Below are positions 36,811-44,449 of a stretch of DNA of 47,626 nt, piece after piece. Below the pieces are notes generated by a model. That model was not told the origin of the DNA. It saw nothing but the letters and a program-made list of their open reading frames with translations, and made no database searches. Source of the stretch: Planctomycetota bacterium (GTDB lineage: Bacteria; Planctomycetota; J058); NCBI GenBank assembly GCA_019636275.1, contig JAHBXY010000064.1, positions 1 to 47,626 of the forward strand. The letters are read 5' to 3'. Each line of letters begins with the position of its first letter. Position 1 is the stretch's first letter. A program made the translations under genes and the position numbers.

Positions 36811-36834
36811 ATCCGCGGCCCCCGGGGGGATCCG

Positions 36835-37341
36835 GTGCAGCAGGCGGGCGACGAGATCGTGGCGCCCGGCGGTCGTGGGCCGCTGAACCTGCTCGGCAGC
36901 CATCGCCATGCCCTGGACGAGAAGCGGCGGGTGGCCATCCCGAAGGCCTTCCGCGAGCAGATCCTGGCGGCCGGCGAGGGCGACACCTACGTCCTGTGCC
37001 GGCAGCTCGGCGGCGACAACTGCCTGGCGCTCTACCCCGCGGCCCGCTTCGAGGCGCGGCTCGCGCAGGTCGAGAGCATGCGCGAGGGGTCGGCGCTGGG
37101 CGTCGGGGCCAAGGCGGTGCGCGCCTACCTGCGGCAGCTCCGCATGACGGCCGCGACGCTCATCCCCGACAAGCAGGGCCGCGTCACGCTCACCGACGAG
37201 CAGTGCCGGCTGGTCGACATCACCAAGGACGTCGTGTTCGTCGGCGCGGGCGACTGCGCGGAGCTGTGGGCTCCCGAGCGGCTCGAGGCCGGCGACGAGG
37301 GCGTGGACTTCACGGACCTGGCGCGGCAGATCTTCGGCTGA
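36835..37341 (+). CDS. mraZ: Transcriptional regulator MraZ
   Basis: A 168-aa DNA-binding protein of the MraZ/AbrB-like fold. Two SpoVT-AbrB-type repeats are visible. The first starts LLGSHRHALDEKRRVAIPKAFREQIL with CLALYPAARFEARL; the second has MTAATLIPDKQGRVTL and LWAPERLE. The GTG at 36835 was chosen because it lies about 50 bp downstream of the predicted transcription start, and earlier in-frame starts (36679) lie upstream of the promoter. The N-terminal 25 residues before the fold are unusual for the family, so GTG 36859 or later starts are possible. MraZ usually heads the dcw cluster, but rsmH, ftsL and ftsI are missing here. It is followed instead by two small unknown genes. Confidence 0.93.
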   Translation: MQQAGDEIVAPGGRGPLNLLGSHRHALDEKRRVAIPKAFREQILAAGEGDTYVLCRQLGGDNCLALYPAARFEARLAQVESMREGSALGVGAKAVRAYLRQLRMTAATLIPDKQGRVTLTDEQCRLVDITKDVVFVGAGDCAELWAPERLEAGDEGVDFTDLARQIFG

Positions 37342-37386
37342 CGTGCAGGTCGGCCTCGCCGCGGGCGGGGCAGAGGAGCAAGGCGC

Positions 37387-37623
37387 GTGGAGAAGCGGAA
37401 CTGGCGCGGTGAGGCGATCGACCGGGCGCGGGTCGAGGGCGAGCAGCTCGAGCAGCTCATGCGGAGCATCCTCAAGCTCTTCGCCGACGGCTGCCTCGTG
37501 TACCGGCGGCGCGAGCGGCACGGGCCGTCGGTCGAGACGAAGTCGGAGCGGCTGCGGCGGCTCCGGCAGCGGCAGATCGCGGTCATCGAGCCCGGGGCGG
37601 CCCTCAACGCGGACGTGGCCTAG
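37387..37623 (+). CDS. Small unknown basic protein downstream of mraZ
   Basis: A 78-aa protein; GTG 37387 has GAGGAG eight nt upstream. It is mostly helical and charged: EAIDRARVEGEQLEQLMRSI, LKLFADGCLVYRRRERHGPS, SERLRRLRQRQIAVIEPGAA. No TM helix or known motif. It overlaps the next gene by one base (TAGTG). Position after mraZ is where rsmH is expected, but it bears no resemblance to RsmH or FtsL. Probably part of the mraZ transcript. Confidence 0.7.
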   Translation: MEKRNWRGEAIDRARVEGEQLEQLMRSILKLFADGCLVYRRRERHGPSVETKSERLRRLRQRQIAVIEPGAALNADVA

Positions 37624-37832
37624 TGAGCGCGCTCGCGGCGGTCCGCGCGCTGCTCGAGCGGCTGCAGGCGGGCGAGGCGCTGAGCGAGGCGGAGCTCGAC
37701 GCGCTGGCGCTCGAGGCGCGCGCCCTGCGCCGGCGCCTCGAGCGCCTGCGCGCCGTCGCCCCCGAGGTCGAGGTCGAGCTCGACCCCACGCTCGCGCGGC
37801 TGGCCGAGCGCGCCGTCGCGCTGCCGGTGTGA
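37623..37832 (+). CDS. Small unknown helical protein
   Basis: A 69-aa protein; GTG 37623 overlaps the previous stop. It is one long amphipathic helix with heptad-like leucines (AAVRALLERLQAGEALSEAE, LDALALEARALRRRLERLRA) and a short acidic tail. A coiled-coil partner for the preceding protein is plausible, but that is inference. Terminates at the hairpin at 37834. Confidence 0.6.
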   Translation: MSALAAVRALLERLQAGEALSEAELDALALEARALRRRLERLRAVAPEVEVELDPTLARLAERAVALPV

Positions 37833-37833
37833 G

Positions 37834-37855
37834 CTGACGGCCGTCGCGCCGTCAG
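37834..37855. terminator. Terminator hairpin between convergent genes
   Basis: CTGACGGC (37834-37841) pairs perfectly with GCCGTCAG (37848-37855) around a 6-nt loop. A second small hairpin follows at once (GACCGG / CCGGTC, 37857-37870) and runs into the stop of the convergent gene. Together they look like a bidirectional terminator, although without T-runs. Confidence 0.6.
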
Positions 37856-37868
37856 GGACCGGCTCCGG

Positions 37869-38618
37869 TCACGTCCAGACGGTGCGGAAATGCTTGCGCG
37901 GCCCGCCCTCGTCGTCGCCGCCCTCGTCGTCGCCGCCCTCGTCGTCGTCGCCGTCCTCGCGCTCCTCGTCGTCGCCCAGGAGCAGGTCGGGGTGCGCGGT
38001 GTAGTCGGGGTCGTCGTCGTCGTCCTCGCCGATCACGGGCGGCGGCTCGTCCTCGAGGTCCTGAGACGGCGGCGCGCCGCCGACGAGCCCGCGTCGGAAG
38101 TCGAACTCGCGCTCGGCGCGCACGGTGTCGTGCTCGAGGACGATGCGGTCGAGGAACTGCACCAGCGGCGAGTCGAGGAAGTAGGTGTCGGGGATCGCGT
38201 CCCAGTCCTCGTAGCGCTCGACGACCCGCGTGGCCGCGCCGACGAGCACGTCGTACTCCGTCGGGTCGACGTAGAAGATCGCGCCCTTGACCTCGTCGCC
38301 GTCGTCGAGGAGCACCGAGGTCTCCTCGATGGCGTCCGCGCGCTCCTCGCTGGGGAACACGCAGAACTGCGGCAGCTCGCCCATCGTGCGCATGGCCTCG
38401 TTCAGCGCCGGCACGAAGTGGACCTCGACGTTGCGGTTGACGACGACGCGGACCTCGCCGCCCCAGCGCTCGTCCCCCGCGTCGTCCTCGCGGTGGTCCT
38501 CGACGCCGAAGAGGAAGGCGCGCTGCACCGTCGCCAGATGCCGGAACAGGCCCTGCGGGTTGTCCTGCCGCAGGGCGCGCATCTCGTCCAGGGTGAGGGT
38601 GTCGCCGTCGACGTCCAT
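37869..38618 (-). CDS. Unknown acidic protein with DDEGG repeats
   Basis: A 249-aa protein with a globular N-terminal part (residues 1-165: LTLDEMRALRQDNPQGLFRH, VVVNRNVEVHFVPALNEAM, VKGAIFYVDPTEYDVLVGAA) and a disordered acidic tail. The tail has three DDEGG pentads. Calibration to a family failed: the N-terminal part has no motif I can name. ATG 38618 gives a good methionine start, with a TATACT box 25 bp upstream. The tail ends in a short aromatic basic segment (RKHFRTVWT) that may be a docking motif. No signal peptide; probably cytosolic. Confidence 0.78.
   Translation of the reverse strand: MDVDGDTLTLDEMRALRQDNPQGLFRHLATVQRAFLFGVEDHREDDAGDERWGGEVRVVVNRNVEVHFVPALNEAMRTMGELPQFCVFPSEERADAIEETSVLLDDGDEVKGAIFYVDPTEYDVLVGAATRVVERYEDWDAIPDTYFLDSPLVQFLDRIVLEHDTVRAEREFDFRRGLVGGAPPSQDLEDEPPPVIGEDDDDDPDYTAHPDLLLGDDEEREDGDDDEGGDDEGGDDEGGPRKHFRTVWT
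37904..37948. repeat. 15-bp tandem repeat encoding the DDEGG pentads
   Basis: GCCGCCCTCGTCGTC-type units in three near-perfect copies, in phase with the reading frame, so length changes would alter the acidic tail by five residues at a time. Confidence 0.75.
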
Positions 38619-38642
38619 GGCCGGCTCCGGGGCTCCACGGCC

Positions 38643-38648
38643 AGTATA
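38643..38648 (-). promoter_or_regulatory. Possible -10 element of the acidic-protein gene
   Basis: TATACT on the minus strand ends about 25 bp upstream of ATG 38618. The hexamer 17 bp further up (GGGGAT) is not a recognisable -35. Confidence 0.4.
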
Positions 38649-38736
38649 GCCGCCCCCGGCCGCCCATCCCCGGCCGCATCACCGCGCACCTCACTCGCGT
38701 CGAGAGCGGAGGGCGCGCTGGACGCTCATGGGTCAC

Positions 38737-38924
38737 GGCCAGCCTTCGACTGACGCAAGGAGCGAGCCGAGGCCGCGGAGGCCGAGGCCCGGCGGCGCGC
38801 GCGGGCGAGGTCGTCGGCATGCTTCGAGCCGGCACGCGCGCCGCCCCGCTCAGCGACCTACTTCGAGCCCGCGCGCGCGCCGCCGGGGCCAGCATCGTCG
38901 CCCGCAGCCGTCGAGCACACCTCA
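38737..38924 (+). repeat. Intergenic repeat element, copy 1
   Basis: About 188 bp that begins GGCCAGCCTTCGAC and ends CAGCCGTCGAGCACACCTCA. It holds a GAGGCCGCGGAGGCCGAGG core and GCGCGCGC blocks. It aligns over most of its length with copy 2 (38959-39110). No open frame in it has coding character. Confidence 0.7.
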
Positions 38925-38958
38925 CTGAAGAGATCGGCGCTACCACGTTCCACCGGTG

Positions 38959-39110
38959 ACCAGCCTTCGACCGGAGCAACGAGCGAGGCGAGGCCGCGGA
39001 GGCCGAGGCGAGGCGGCGCGCGCGCGGGCGACGTCGTATCGGCATACTTCGAGCCCGCGCGCGCGCCGCCCCGCCCGGCATCCGCGGCCGCAGCCGTCGA
39101 GCACACCTCA
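38959..39110 (+). repeat. Intergenic repeat element, copy 2
   Basis: About 152 bp with the same ends as copy 1 (ACCAGCCTTCGACC ... CAGCCGTCGAGCACACCTCA). It contains an internal inverted repeat, GGCGCGCGCGCGGGC against GCCCGCGCGCGCGCC. Its right end supplies the stop codon (39108-39110) of the AsmA-like gene. Together with copy 1 it fills almost all of the 490-bp gap (38619-39107); I see no gene there. Confidence 0.75.
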
Positions 39111-42100
39111 AGGGGTGCGGCCGCCGTCGTCGCGCCCGGGCACCAGCGCGCGGAAGAGCTTCTCGACCGCGCTGGCGAGCGGGAAGGGGACCGGGATCGG
39201 GTCCCACAGCTTGCCCTGGATGTTGAAGCCGGTGAGCGGCGCGTTCTCGAGCACGCGCTGCAGGACGTCGATGTCGGTGTCGAGCGGGCGCAGCGTCAGG
39301 TTGCGCAGGTCGCCCGAGGGGAGGAGGACCTCGGCGTCGGCGCCGTAGAGGGTGAAGCCGCTCGGCGCGCGCAGGGCGACCGAGCGCAGGCTCAGGCGGT
39401 CCGGGCGCAGGCCGAAGTCGACCTTCATGGTCTCGAACGCCAGCGGCCGCGTGTTCTCCTGGCGGAACGCGTCGACGATCACGCGCATCCAGTCGAAGCC
39501 CGGCACGAGCAGGAGGTTCGTGCCGCGGACCTGCACCCAGCCCGCGCCGTCGAGCGGGAGGTCGCGGCCGCCCAGCCCCTTGCCGCCGCCCTGGAAGGCG
39601 AGCTCGGCGTCGAGGACGCCCGTGTAGGGGCGCGGCGCCTGGTTCGTGCGCTCCTCGCGCAGCTCGCCCAGCTCCTCCATGGCGCGCTGGAGCCGCGCCT
39701 GCTCGACGCCCAGCCAGCCGCGGTACTCGCCGGACTGCAGGGTGTACTCGGCGATGAACTTGAGCCGCCCGCCGTAGAGGTCGGCCACGGCGGGGGCGCC
39801 GCGCAGGCCGATCGACAGGACGCCGTCCTGCAGGCGGAAGCGCCCGCGCAGGTCGCGGGCGGTCTGCTTCCAGCAGTCGAGCTGCGCCAGCTCGAGCTCG
39901 CCCTCGCAGGCGCCCCGCTCGAGCTCGGCCACGGACCCCGACGCGCGCACGACGCCCCGGATCCCCGTGAAGCGCAGGCCGGCCGACACGGCGAAGTCCG
40001 GCCGCGCGGGCGCGCCGACCTCGTTGCGCGGGCCGGCGCGCACCTCGGCCACCCAGCGCATGGGCTGGCGCTCGGCCAGCGGCAGGTAGATGAACGCGTG
40101 CGCGTCGAGCGGCCCCTCGGGCGCCAGCGTCGAGAGGAGCGAGCGCACGGGCCCCGGGTCGGGCAGCTCGCGCTCGAGCTCCGCGCGCTCGCGCGGGTCG
40201 GCGGGCCGGGCGAAGTCGCGCAGGGACACCTCGAACACGCGGCCCCGGCTCCCCGCGCCCGGGAAGGTCCGCTCGGCCTCGGCGTCGCGCCGCACGACGA
40301 GGGTGCCGCCGCCCAGGCGCGCCGTCAGGTCGAGGCGCACCGGGTCGCCGTCGTCGACGACGACCTCGCCCTCGACGTCGCGCAGGCGCAGCGGCAGGAA
40401 GCTCGGCACGACGGTCAGCCCGCGCGGGCGCGCGCGCAGGCCCAGGCGCGCCGGGCCGAGGGCCGGGCGGCGCACGTGCGCCTGGAGGTCGACCGGGCCC
40501 TCCGGCCGGAAGCGCTCGAACACGGGGGCGGCGGCCGGCCCCGCCATGCGCCGCGTGTGGGCGTCGAGGACGAGGCCGCCCACGTGCACGGTCAGGTCGA
40601 CGGCGGCGCCGGCGCGGTCGAGCGCCGACGGCAGCGCGCCCGTGAGGCCGCCCAGGAGGGCGCCGGCCGCCGACGGCGCCGCCGCGGCGCTGCGGATCAG
40701 GCCGGTGGCCTCGACGCGGGCCCCGGCCAGCTCCCCCTCGAGCGCGGTGAGCTCGACCCGGCGCGGCACCTCGAGGTGCAGGGCGCCGCGCAGCCGGCGC
40801 AGCGGCTCCTCCGCCAGGCCGGCCAGGGCCGGGTCGACCTCGTGCAGGAAGACCTGCACGTCGCGCAGGTGCACGGGCCCGCTCACGCGCGGCGGCGCGT
40901 CGCCCGGCGGCACGACGAGGCGCAGGGCGGCGCTCGCCCGGCCCTGCGGCCGCATGCCCTCGAGCAGGTCGCGCGCGGCGCCGGCCGGCAGGGCGCCCGT
41001 GAGCGCCTCGTCGACCGGCATGTCGACCGCCTCGAGCTCCAGGTCGACCATGGGCCGCTCGCCCTGGCCAGCGGGCTGCAGGATCGTCCCGCGGGCCGTC
41101 AGCCGGCCCCCGTCGCGGACCGCGCCGCCGACCGCCTCGTGCAGCCGGATGCGGCGGCCGTCGCGCGACAGGTCGAAGGCCGTGAGCCGCAGCGGGTAGG
41201 GGAACTCGGTCAGGTCGACCGTGAGGTCGGTCCCCTCGCCTCGCACGCGCAGCCGCTCGGGCCCCTCGACGCGGGCCTCGATCCCGCGCACCGTCCCGCC
41301 CGGGCGCAGGCGCTGCCACACCTCGGCCAGCGCCGGGGGCAGGGCCGCGCGCAGGCGCTCGTCGAGGACCGCCTGCTCGGCGCGCACGTCGAGCGCGCCC
41401 TCGAAGCCGCCCCCTTCGGGGCGGATCAGGAGCGTGCCCCGCGCCCCGGCCCCCAGGACCCCCGGGCCCCAGCCGGTGAGGTCGAGGCCGACCTCGATGC
41501 GCTCGGGGTCGGGCGCGTCCTCGGGCCGCGCCCCGGCGGGGAAGCGCGGGCGGATGCGCACCCGCCCGCTCGCCGTCAGCGGGTAGGGCACGTCGACGTG
41601 CGCGACGCTCACGTCGCGGAGCTCGACGTCGATCGTCGGCTGCGCCAGCGCGCCGGCGTGCGGCTTCTCCACGACGACGTGGACGTCCGCCTGGCCGCCC
41701 TCGGGGCGGAAGTCGGCCACGATCGCGCGCGCCCGCGCCGGCATGCACGCGAGCACCTGCGGGCCGAGCGGGATCGCCGCCCCGCGCACCTCGATGTGCA
41801 TGAGCTCGCCCTTGACCACGTGCGCGTCGACGCGCGCCGTCCCGCCGTGCTGGAAGGTGCCGCCGGCGTGGACCTCGACGTTGGCGTCCTCGCGGATCTC
41901 GAAGCGGCCGTGGAGCTCCTGCAGGCGCATGGGGAAGTCGGCGTAGGCGGCCGATACGGCGCCGCCCAGCTCGTCGACGGCCACCGAGAGCTGCGGGTCC
42001 TCCTGCCCGGGCCCCTTGAAGATGACCACGCGCGCGCGCTTGACCGCGCCCTGCGGGTCGAAGTCGTCGTAGACCTCGCGGATCCGCGGCGGCAGCGCCC

Positions 42101-43229
42101 GGCGCAGGTCGGGCGAGAGGGCCAGGTCCTGCACGTCGACCGCGATGAACAGCGAGACCTTCTCGTCGCCGTAGCCGGGGAACACGCTGCCGCGCGAGAC
42201 GAGGTGACCCTCGGACGCGCGCGAGGAGAGGCCGTCCCAGGAGACGCTGATGAAGTCGGGCGCCCCCCGGGCCCAGGGGACGAAGACGTTGACCTCGAAG
42301 CGGCCGGAGATCTCGGTGACGTCCAGCGGGAAGCCGCGCGGCCGGATCGCCGCCTGGCGCGGGAGCACCGTCGTGGCCACGCGCGCCCCGCGCTCCCCGG
42401 CGTCGAGCCGCAGCTTGGCGTCGAACGTCCCGCTCGGGTCCAGCTCGTCCCACACCTCCTGCTGGAACAGCGGCGGGATGACCGACCGCAGCCCGGCCGA
42501 GAGCTCGCCCCCGAGCAGGTCGGCCTCGGCCAGGACGCGCCCCTCGGCCTCGCGCTGCACCTTGAAGGTGATCGCCTGCACGAGCGGCCGGAAGCGCTGG
42601 CCCGGGTCCAGCCCGCGGACCTGCAGGGCGCCGCCCTCCTGGCCGATCGGCACGACCAGCCCGAACTGGGCCCCGCCGCGGCCGGTGACCTCGAGCGCGC
42701 GGCTCACCCGCAGCTCGGCGTGCGCGTTCGTGAGCAGGAGGTCGCTCCCCTGCCCCTCGAAGTCGTTCATGACCCGGAGCTGCCCGCCCCGGACGCGCAC
42801 CTGCATGTCGCTGTAGAGCGTCGGCGCCGTGCCGCCGACCTCGCCGCCGGTCTCGAAGTTGACCCGCCCCTCGCGGTCGATGCGCAGCACGCCCTCGGGC
42901 TCGTCGACCTCGAGGCGCACGAGCGCCGGCGGGACCAGGCTGAAGTAGGCCTCGAGCGTGCCGACGCGGAACAGCGTCCGCCCCGCCTGCCCCTTCTCGT
43001 GGAAGACGACGTCGTGGAGGACGGCCTTGCGCTCGGCGAGGAAGAACTCGGGGGCCCGTCCCATGCGCGGGGCGTAGTCGGGGAAGATCCCCTCGAGCGC
43101 GTTGCGGGCGATCTCCTCCAGCTCTGCGGGGTTGCGCAGGATGAGGCGGTAGTCGAGCAGCGCGTTCGCCGAGAGGGCGAAGCCGACGATCACGAGCCCG
43201 CTGAGGAACCGCTGCCTGCGCGCGTCCAT
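39108..43229 (-). CDS. AsmA-like envelope protein
   Basis: A 1373-aa protein with one N-terminal TM anchor (FLSGLVIVGFALSANALLDY) and a very long repetitive beta-strand body, as in AsmA/TamB/YhdP-type lipid-transfer or assembly proteins of diderm bacteria. Repeated blocks include FDPQGAVKRARVVI, FRPEGGQADVHVVVE, MRPQGRASAALRL and FRPEGPVDLQAHVRR, roughly every 150-250 residues. The AsmA C-terminal signature occurs near the end (LEAYFSLV early; LDAELAFQGGGKG, MKVDFGLRPDRLSL, FTLYGADAEVLLPSGDL, NIQGKLWDPIPVPFPLAS late). It probably spans the periplasm. ATG 43229 is in the expected place just before the anchor. It is the only gene on its strand before a lipoprotein further upstream, so an envelope operon is possible. 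Confidence 0.9.
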   Translation of the reverse strand: MDARRQRFLSGLVIVGFALSANALLDYRLILRNPAELEEIARNALEGIFPDYAPRMGRAPEFFLAERKAVLHDVVFHEKGQAGRTLFRVGTLEAYFSLVPPALVRLEVDEPEGVLRIDREGRVNFETGGEVGGTAPTLYSDMQVRVRGGQLRVMNDFEGQGSDLLLTNAHAELRVSRALEVTGRGGAQFGLVVPIGQEGGALQVRGLDPGQRFRPLVQAITFKVQREAEGRVLAEADLLGGELSAGLRSVIPPLFQQEVWDELDPSGTFDAKLRLDAGERGARVATTVLPRQAAIRPRGFPLDVTEISGRFEVNVFVPWARGAPDFISVSWDGLSSRASEGHLVSRGSVFPGYGDEKVSLFIAVDVQDLALSPDLRRALPPRIREVYDDFDPQGAVKRARVVIFKGPGQEDPQLSVAVDELGGAVSAAYADFPMRLQELHGRFEIREDANVEVHAGGTFQHGGTARVDAHVVKGELMHIEVRGAAIPLGPQVLACMPARARAIVADFRPEGGQADVHVVVEKPHAGALAQPTIDVELRDVSVAHVDVPYPLTASGRVRIRPRFPAGARPEDAPDPERIEVGLDLTGWGPGVLGAGARGTLLIRPEGGGFEGALDVRAEQAVLDERLRAALPPALAEVWQRLRPGGTVRGIEARVEGPERLRVRGEGTDLTVDLTEFPYPLRLTAFDLSRDGRRIRLHEAVGGAVRDGGRLTARGTILQPAGQGERPMVDLELEAVDMPVDEALTGALPAGAARDLLEGMRPQGRASAALRLVVPPGDAPPRVSGPVHLRDVQVFLHEVDPALAGLAEEPLRRLRGALHLEVPRRVELTALEGELAGARVEATGLIRSAAAAPSAAGALLGGLTGALPSALDRAGAAVDLTVHVGGLVLDAHTRRMAGPAAAPVFERFRPEGPVDLQAHVRRPALGPARLGLRARPRGLTVVPSFLPLRLRDVEGEVVVDDGDPVRLDLTARLGGGTLVVRRDAEAERTFPGAGSRGRVFEVSLRDFARPADPRERAELERELPDPGPVRSLLSTLAPEGPLDAHAFIYLPLAERQPMRWVAEVRAGPRNEVGAPARPDFAVSAGLRFTGIRGVVRASGSVAELERGACEGELELAQLDCWKQTARDLRGRFRLQDGVLSIGLRGAPAVADLYGGRLKFIAEYTLQSGEYRGWLGVEQARLQRAMEELGELREERTNQAPRPYTGVLDAELAFQGGGKGLGGRDLPLDGAGWVQVRGTNLLLVPGFDWMRVIVDAFRQENTRPLAFETMKVDFGLRPDRLSLRSVALRAPSGFTLYGADAEVLLPSGDLRNLTLRPLDTDIDVLQRVLENAPLTGFNIQGKLWDPIPVPFPLASAVEKLFRALVPGRDDGGRTP

Positions 43230-43353
43230 CGAGGCGTTCGGGACCTCCGTCCAGGGGGGCGGGCGCCCGGCGTCACGGCCGGCGCGAGGGCGCGTCCGGG
43301 CGTCCCCGCCGCGCCGCTCGGGCGCGCTGCGCTCGCGATCCGAGCATGGCGCG

Positions 43354-43380
43354 GCCCGCTGCGCAGCGAGCGCAGCGGGC
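43354..43380. terminator. Perfect 11-bp stem hairpin in the AsmA / lipoprotein spacer
   Basis: GCCCGCTGCGC (43354-43364), loop AGCGA, GCGCAGCGGGC (43370-43380). It lies 23 bp beyond the stop of the leftward lipoprotein gene and about 125 bp before the AsmA start, so it is well placed to end the lipoprotein transcript. Confidence 0.55.
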
Positions 43381-43402
43381 CTCCATGCCTACCCGAGCGT
43401 GC

Positions 43403-44266
43403 TCACTCGTCGCCGTCGCCGAGCGGGTCGTCCGGCAGCGGGTCGCCCGGCAGCGGGTCGTCGGGCAGCGGGTCGTCCGGGAACGACTCGTCGGGCATGG
43501 GGTCGCCCGGCAGGTCCTCCGGGAGCGGCTCGCTCGGCATGGGCGGCAGCGGCTCGGGCTCGTCGTCCGGCAGCGGCTCGGCCGGCAGCGGGTCGGCCGG
43601 CAGCGGCTCGGGCGGCAGCGGCTCGGGCGGCAGCGGCTCCGGCTCGGGCGGCAGCGGCTCCGGCGCCGGCGGCAGCGGCTTGGCCGGCGCCGGCTCGGGC
43701 GGCAGCGGCTCCTCGACCATGGGCGGCGGCGGCGGCGGCGGCTCGCTCGGCGGGTAGTCGTCCGGCGGGGCGAAGTCGGGCGGGGGCGGCGGGGTCGCCT
43801 GCGGCGCGGGCTCCGCCGGCGCGGGCGTCGGCGTCCGCGTCGTCGTCGAGATGAGCGAGCTCTGCTGGGCCGGCGCCGGCCGCGTGTACTGCGGGCGGAC
43901 GTGCGGGTAGCCGAGCGTCGTGCCGGCGCGGAACCGCGCGTCGAGCGCCTGGGCGTGGGCGAGGTCGAGCGCCTGGCGGATCGCCGCCGGCGTGCGGCCC
44001 TTGCTCACGAGCGCGACGATCTCGTCGCGGGACGGGCCGAAGCGCCCGGCGCGGCGCAGGTAGGCGCGGGCGGCCTTCGGGCTCATGCCCTGGTCGACCA
44101 TGAAGTCGTAGATCGGGCGCCAGGAGAGCGAGTCCTGCATGCGCGGGAACTCCTCGAGCTCGCGCTCGAGGTGCCGCCACTGATGCTGCCGCTTGTTGGG
44201 CTCCGACGCGCAGCCGCCGAGCGTGAGCGCCAGCAGGAGCGCGGCGCACACAGAGAGCCTCTTCAC
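43403..44266 (-). CDS. Pro-rich repeat lipoprotein
   Basis: A 287-aa lipoprotein. GTG 44266 follows GGGGGAGG at 4-nt spacing and yields a signal peptide with lipobox (KRLSVCAALLLALTLGGC). The longer open frame upstream belongs to the antisense of the next gene. Residues about 20-125 are a small helical domain (RHLERELEEFPRMQDS, YDFMVDQGMSPKAARAYLRR, RDEIVALVSKGRTPAAIRQA). From about 145 to the end it is PLPPEP / PLPDDPLP repeat, a likely extended spacer that spans the periplasm or binds the wall. Function unknown; anchored in the inner or outer membrane. Confidence 0.85.
   Translation of the reverse strand: MKRLSVCAALLLALTLGGCASEPNKRQHQWRHLERELEEFPRMQDSLSWRPIYDFMVDQGMSPKAARAYLRRAGRFGPSRDEIVALVSKGRTPAAIRQALDLAHAQALDARFRAGTTLGYPHVRPQYTRPAPAQQSSLISTTTRTPTPAPAEPAPQATPPPPPDFAPPDDYPPSEPPPPPPPMVEEPLPPEPAPAKPLPPAPEPLPPEPEPLPPEPLPPEPLPADPLPAEPLPDDEPEPLPPMPSEPLPEDLPGDPMPDESFPDDPLPDDPLPGDPLPDDPLGDGDE
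43424..43700. repeat. Degenerate 12-15 bp tandem repeats encoding PLPxxP
   Basis: GGCAGCGG[CG]TCG-type units recur about 18 times in frame. They encode the Pro-Leu-Pro plus Glu/Asp tail of the lipoprotein. Copy number is likely variable between strains. Confidence 0.8.
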
Positions 44267-44449
44267 GATGCCTCCCCCTCTTCGCGCCGGGCGAGCGCGT
44301 TCGCGCGCGCGGTCCCCGCCCGTGCTCCGGGCATGGTAGCAGGTCCCCCAGGCGCAAGCGACCGTGGCCCGGTGACATCCCGCCCGGCCGACGCGCTCGC
44401 CCTTGCGGCGGCCCCCCGGGCCGGGCCAGGCTCGGGGGGGAGGCCGCCC

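Noticed and set aside
36679..36834. Upstream extension of mraZ to an ATG at 36679
   Set aside because: It lies before the predicted promoter and operator, and its translation has no MraZ similarity.
37904..37948. Possible short CRISPR-like array
   Set aside because: Units are contiguous, 15 bp, in frame and coding; there are no spacers and no cas genes.
40098..43757. 1219-codon plus-strand open frame across the AsmA-like gene
   Set aside because: Mirror of the AsmA-like codons; composition is typical of GC-driven shadow frames.
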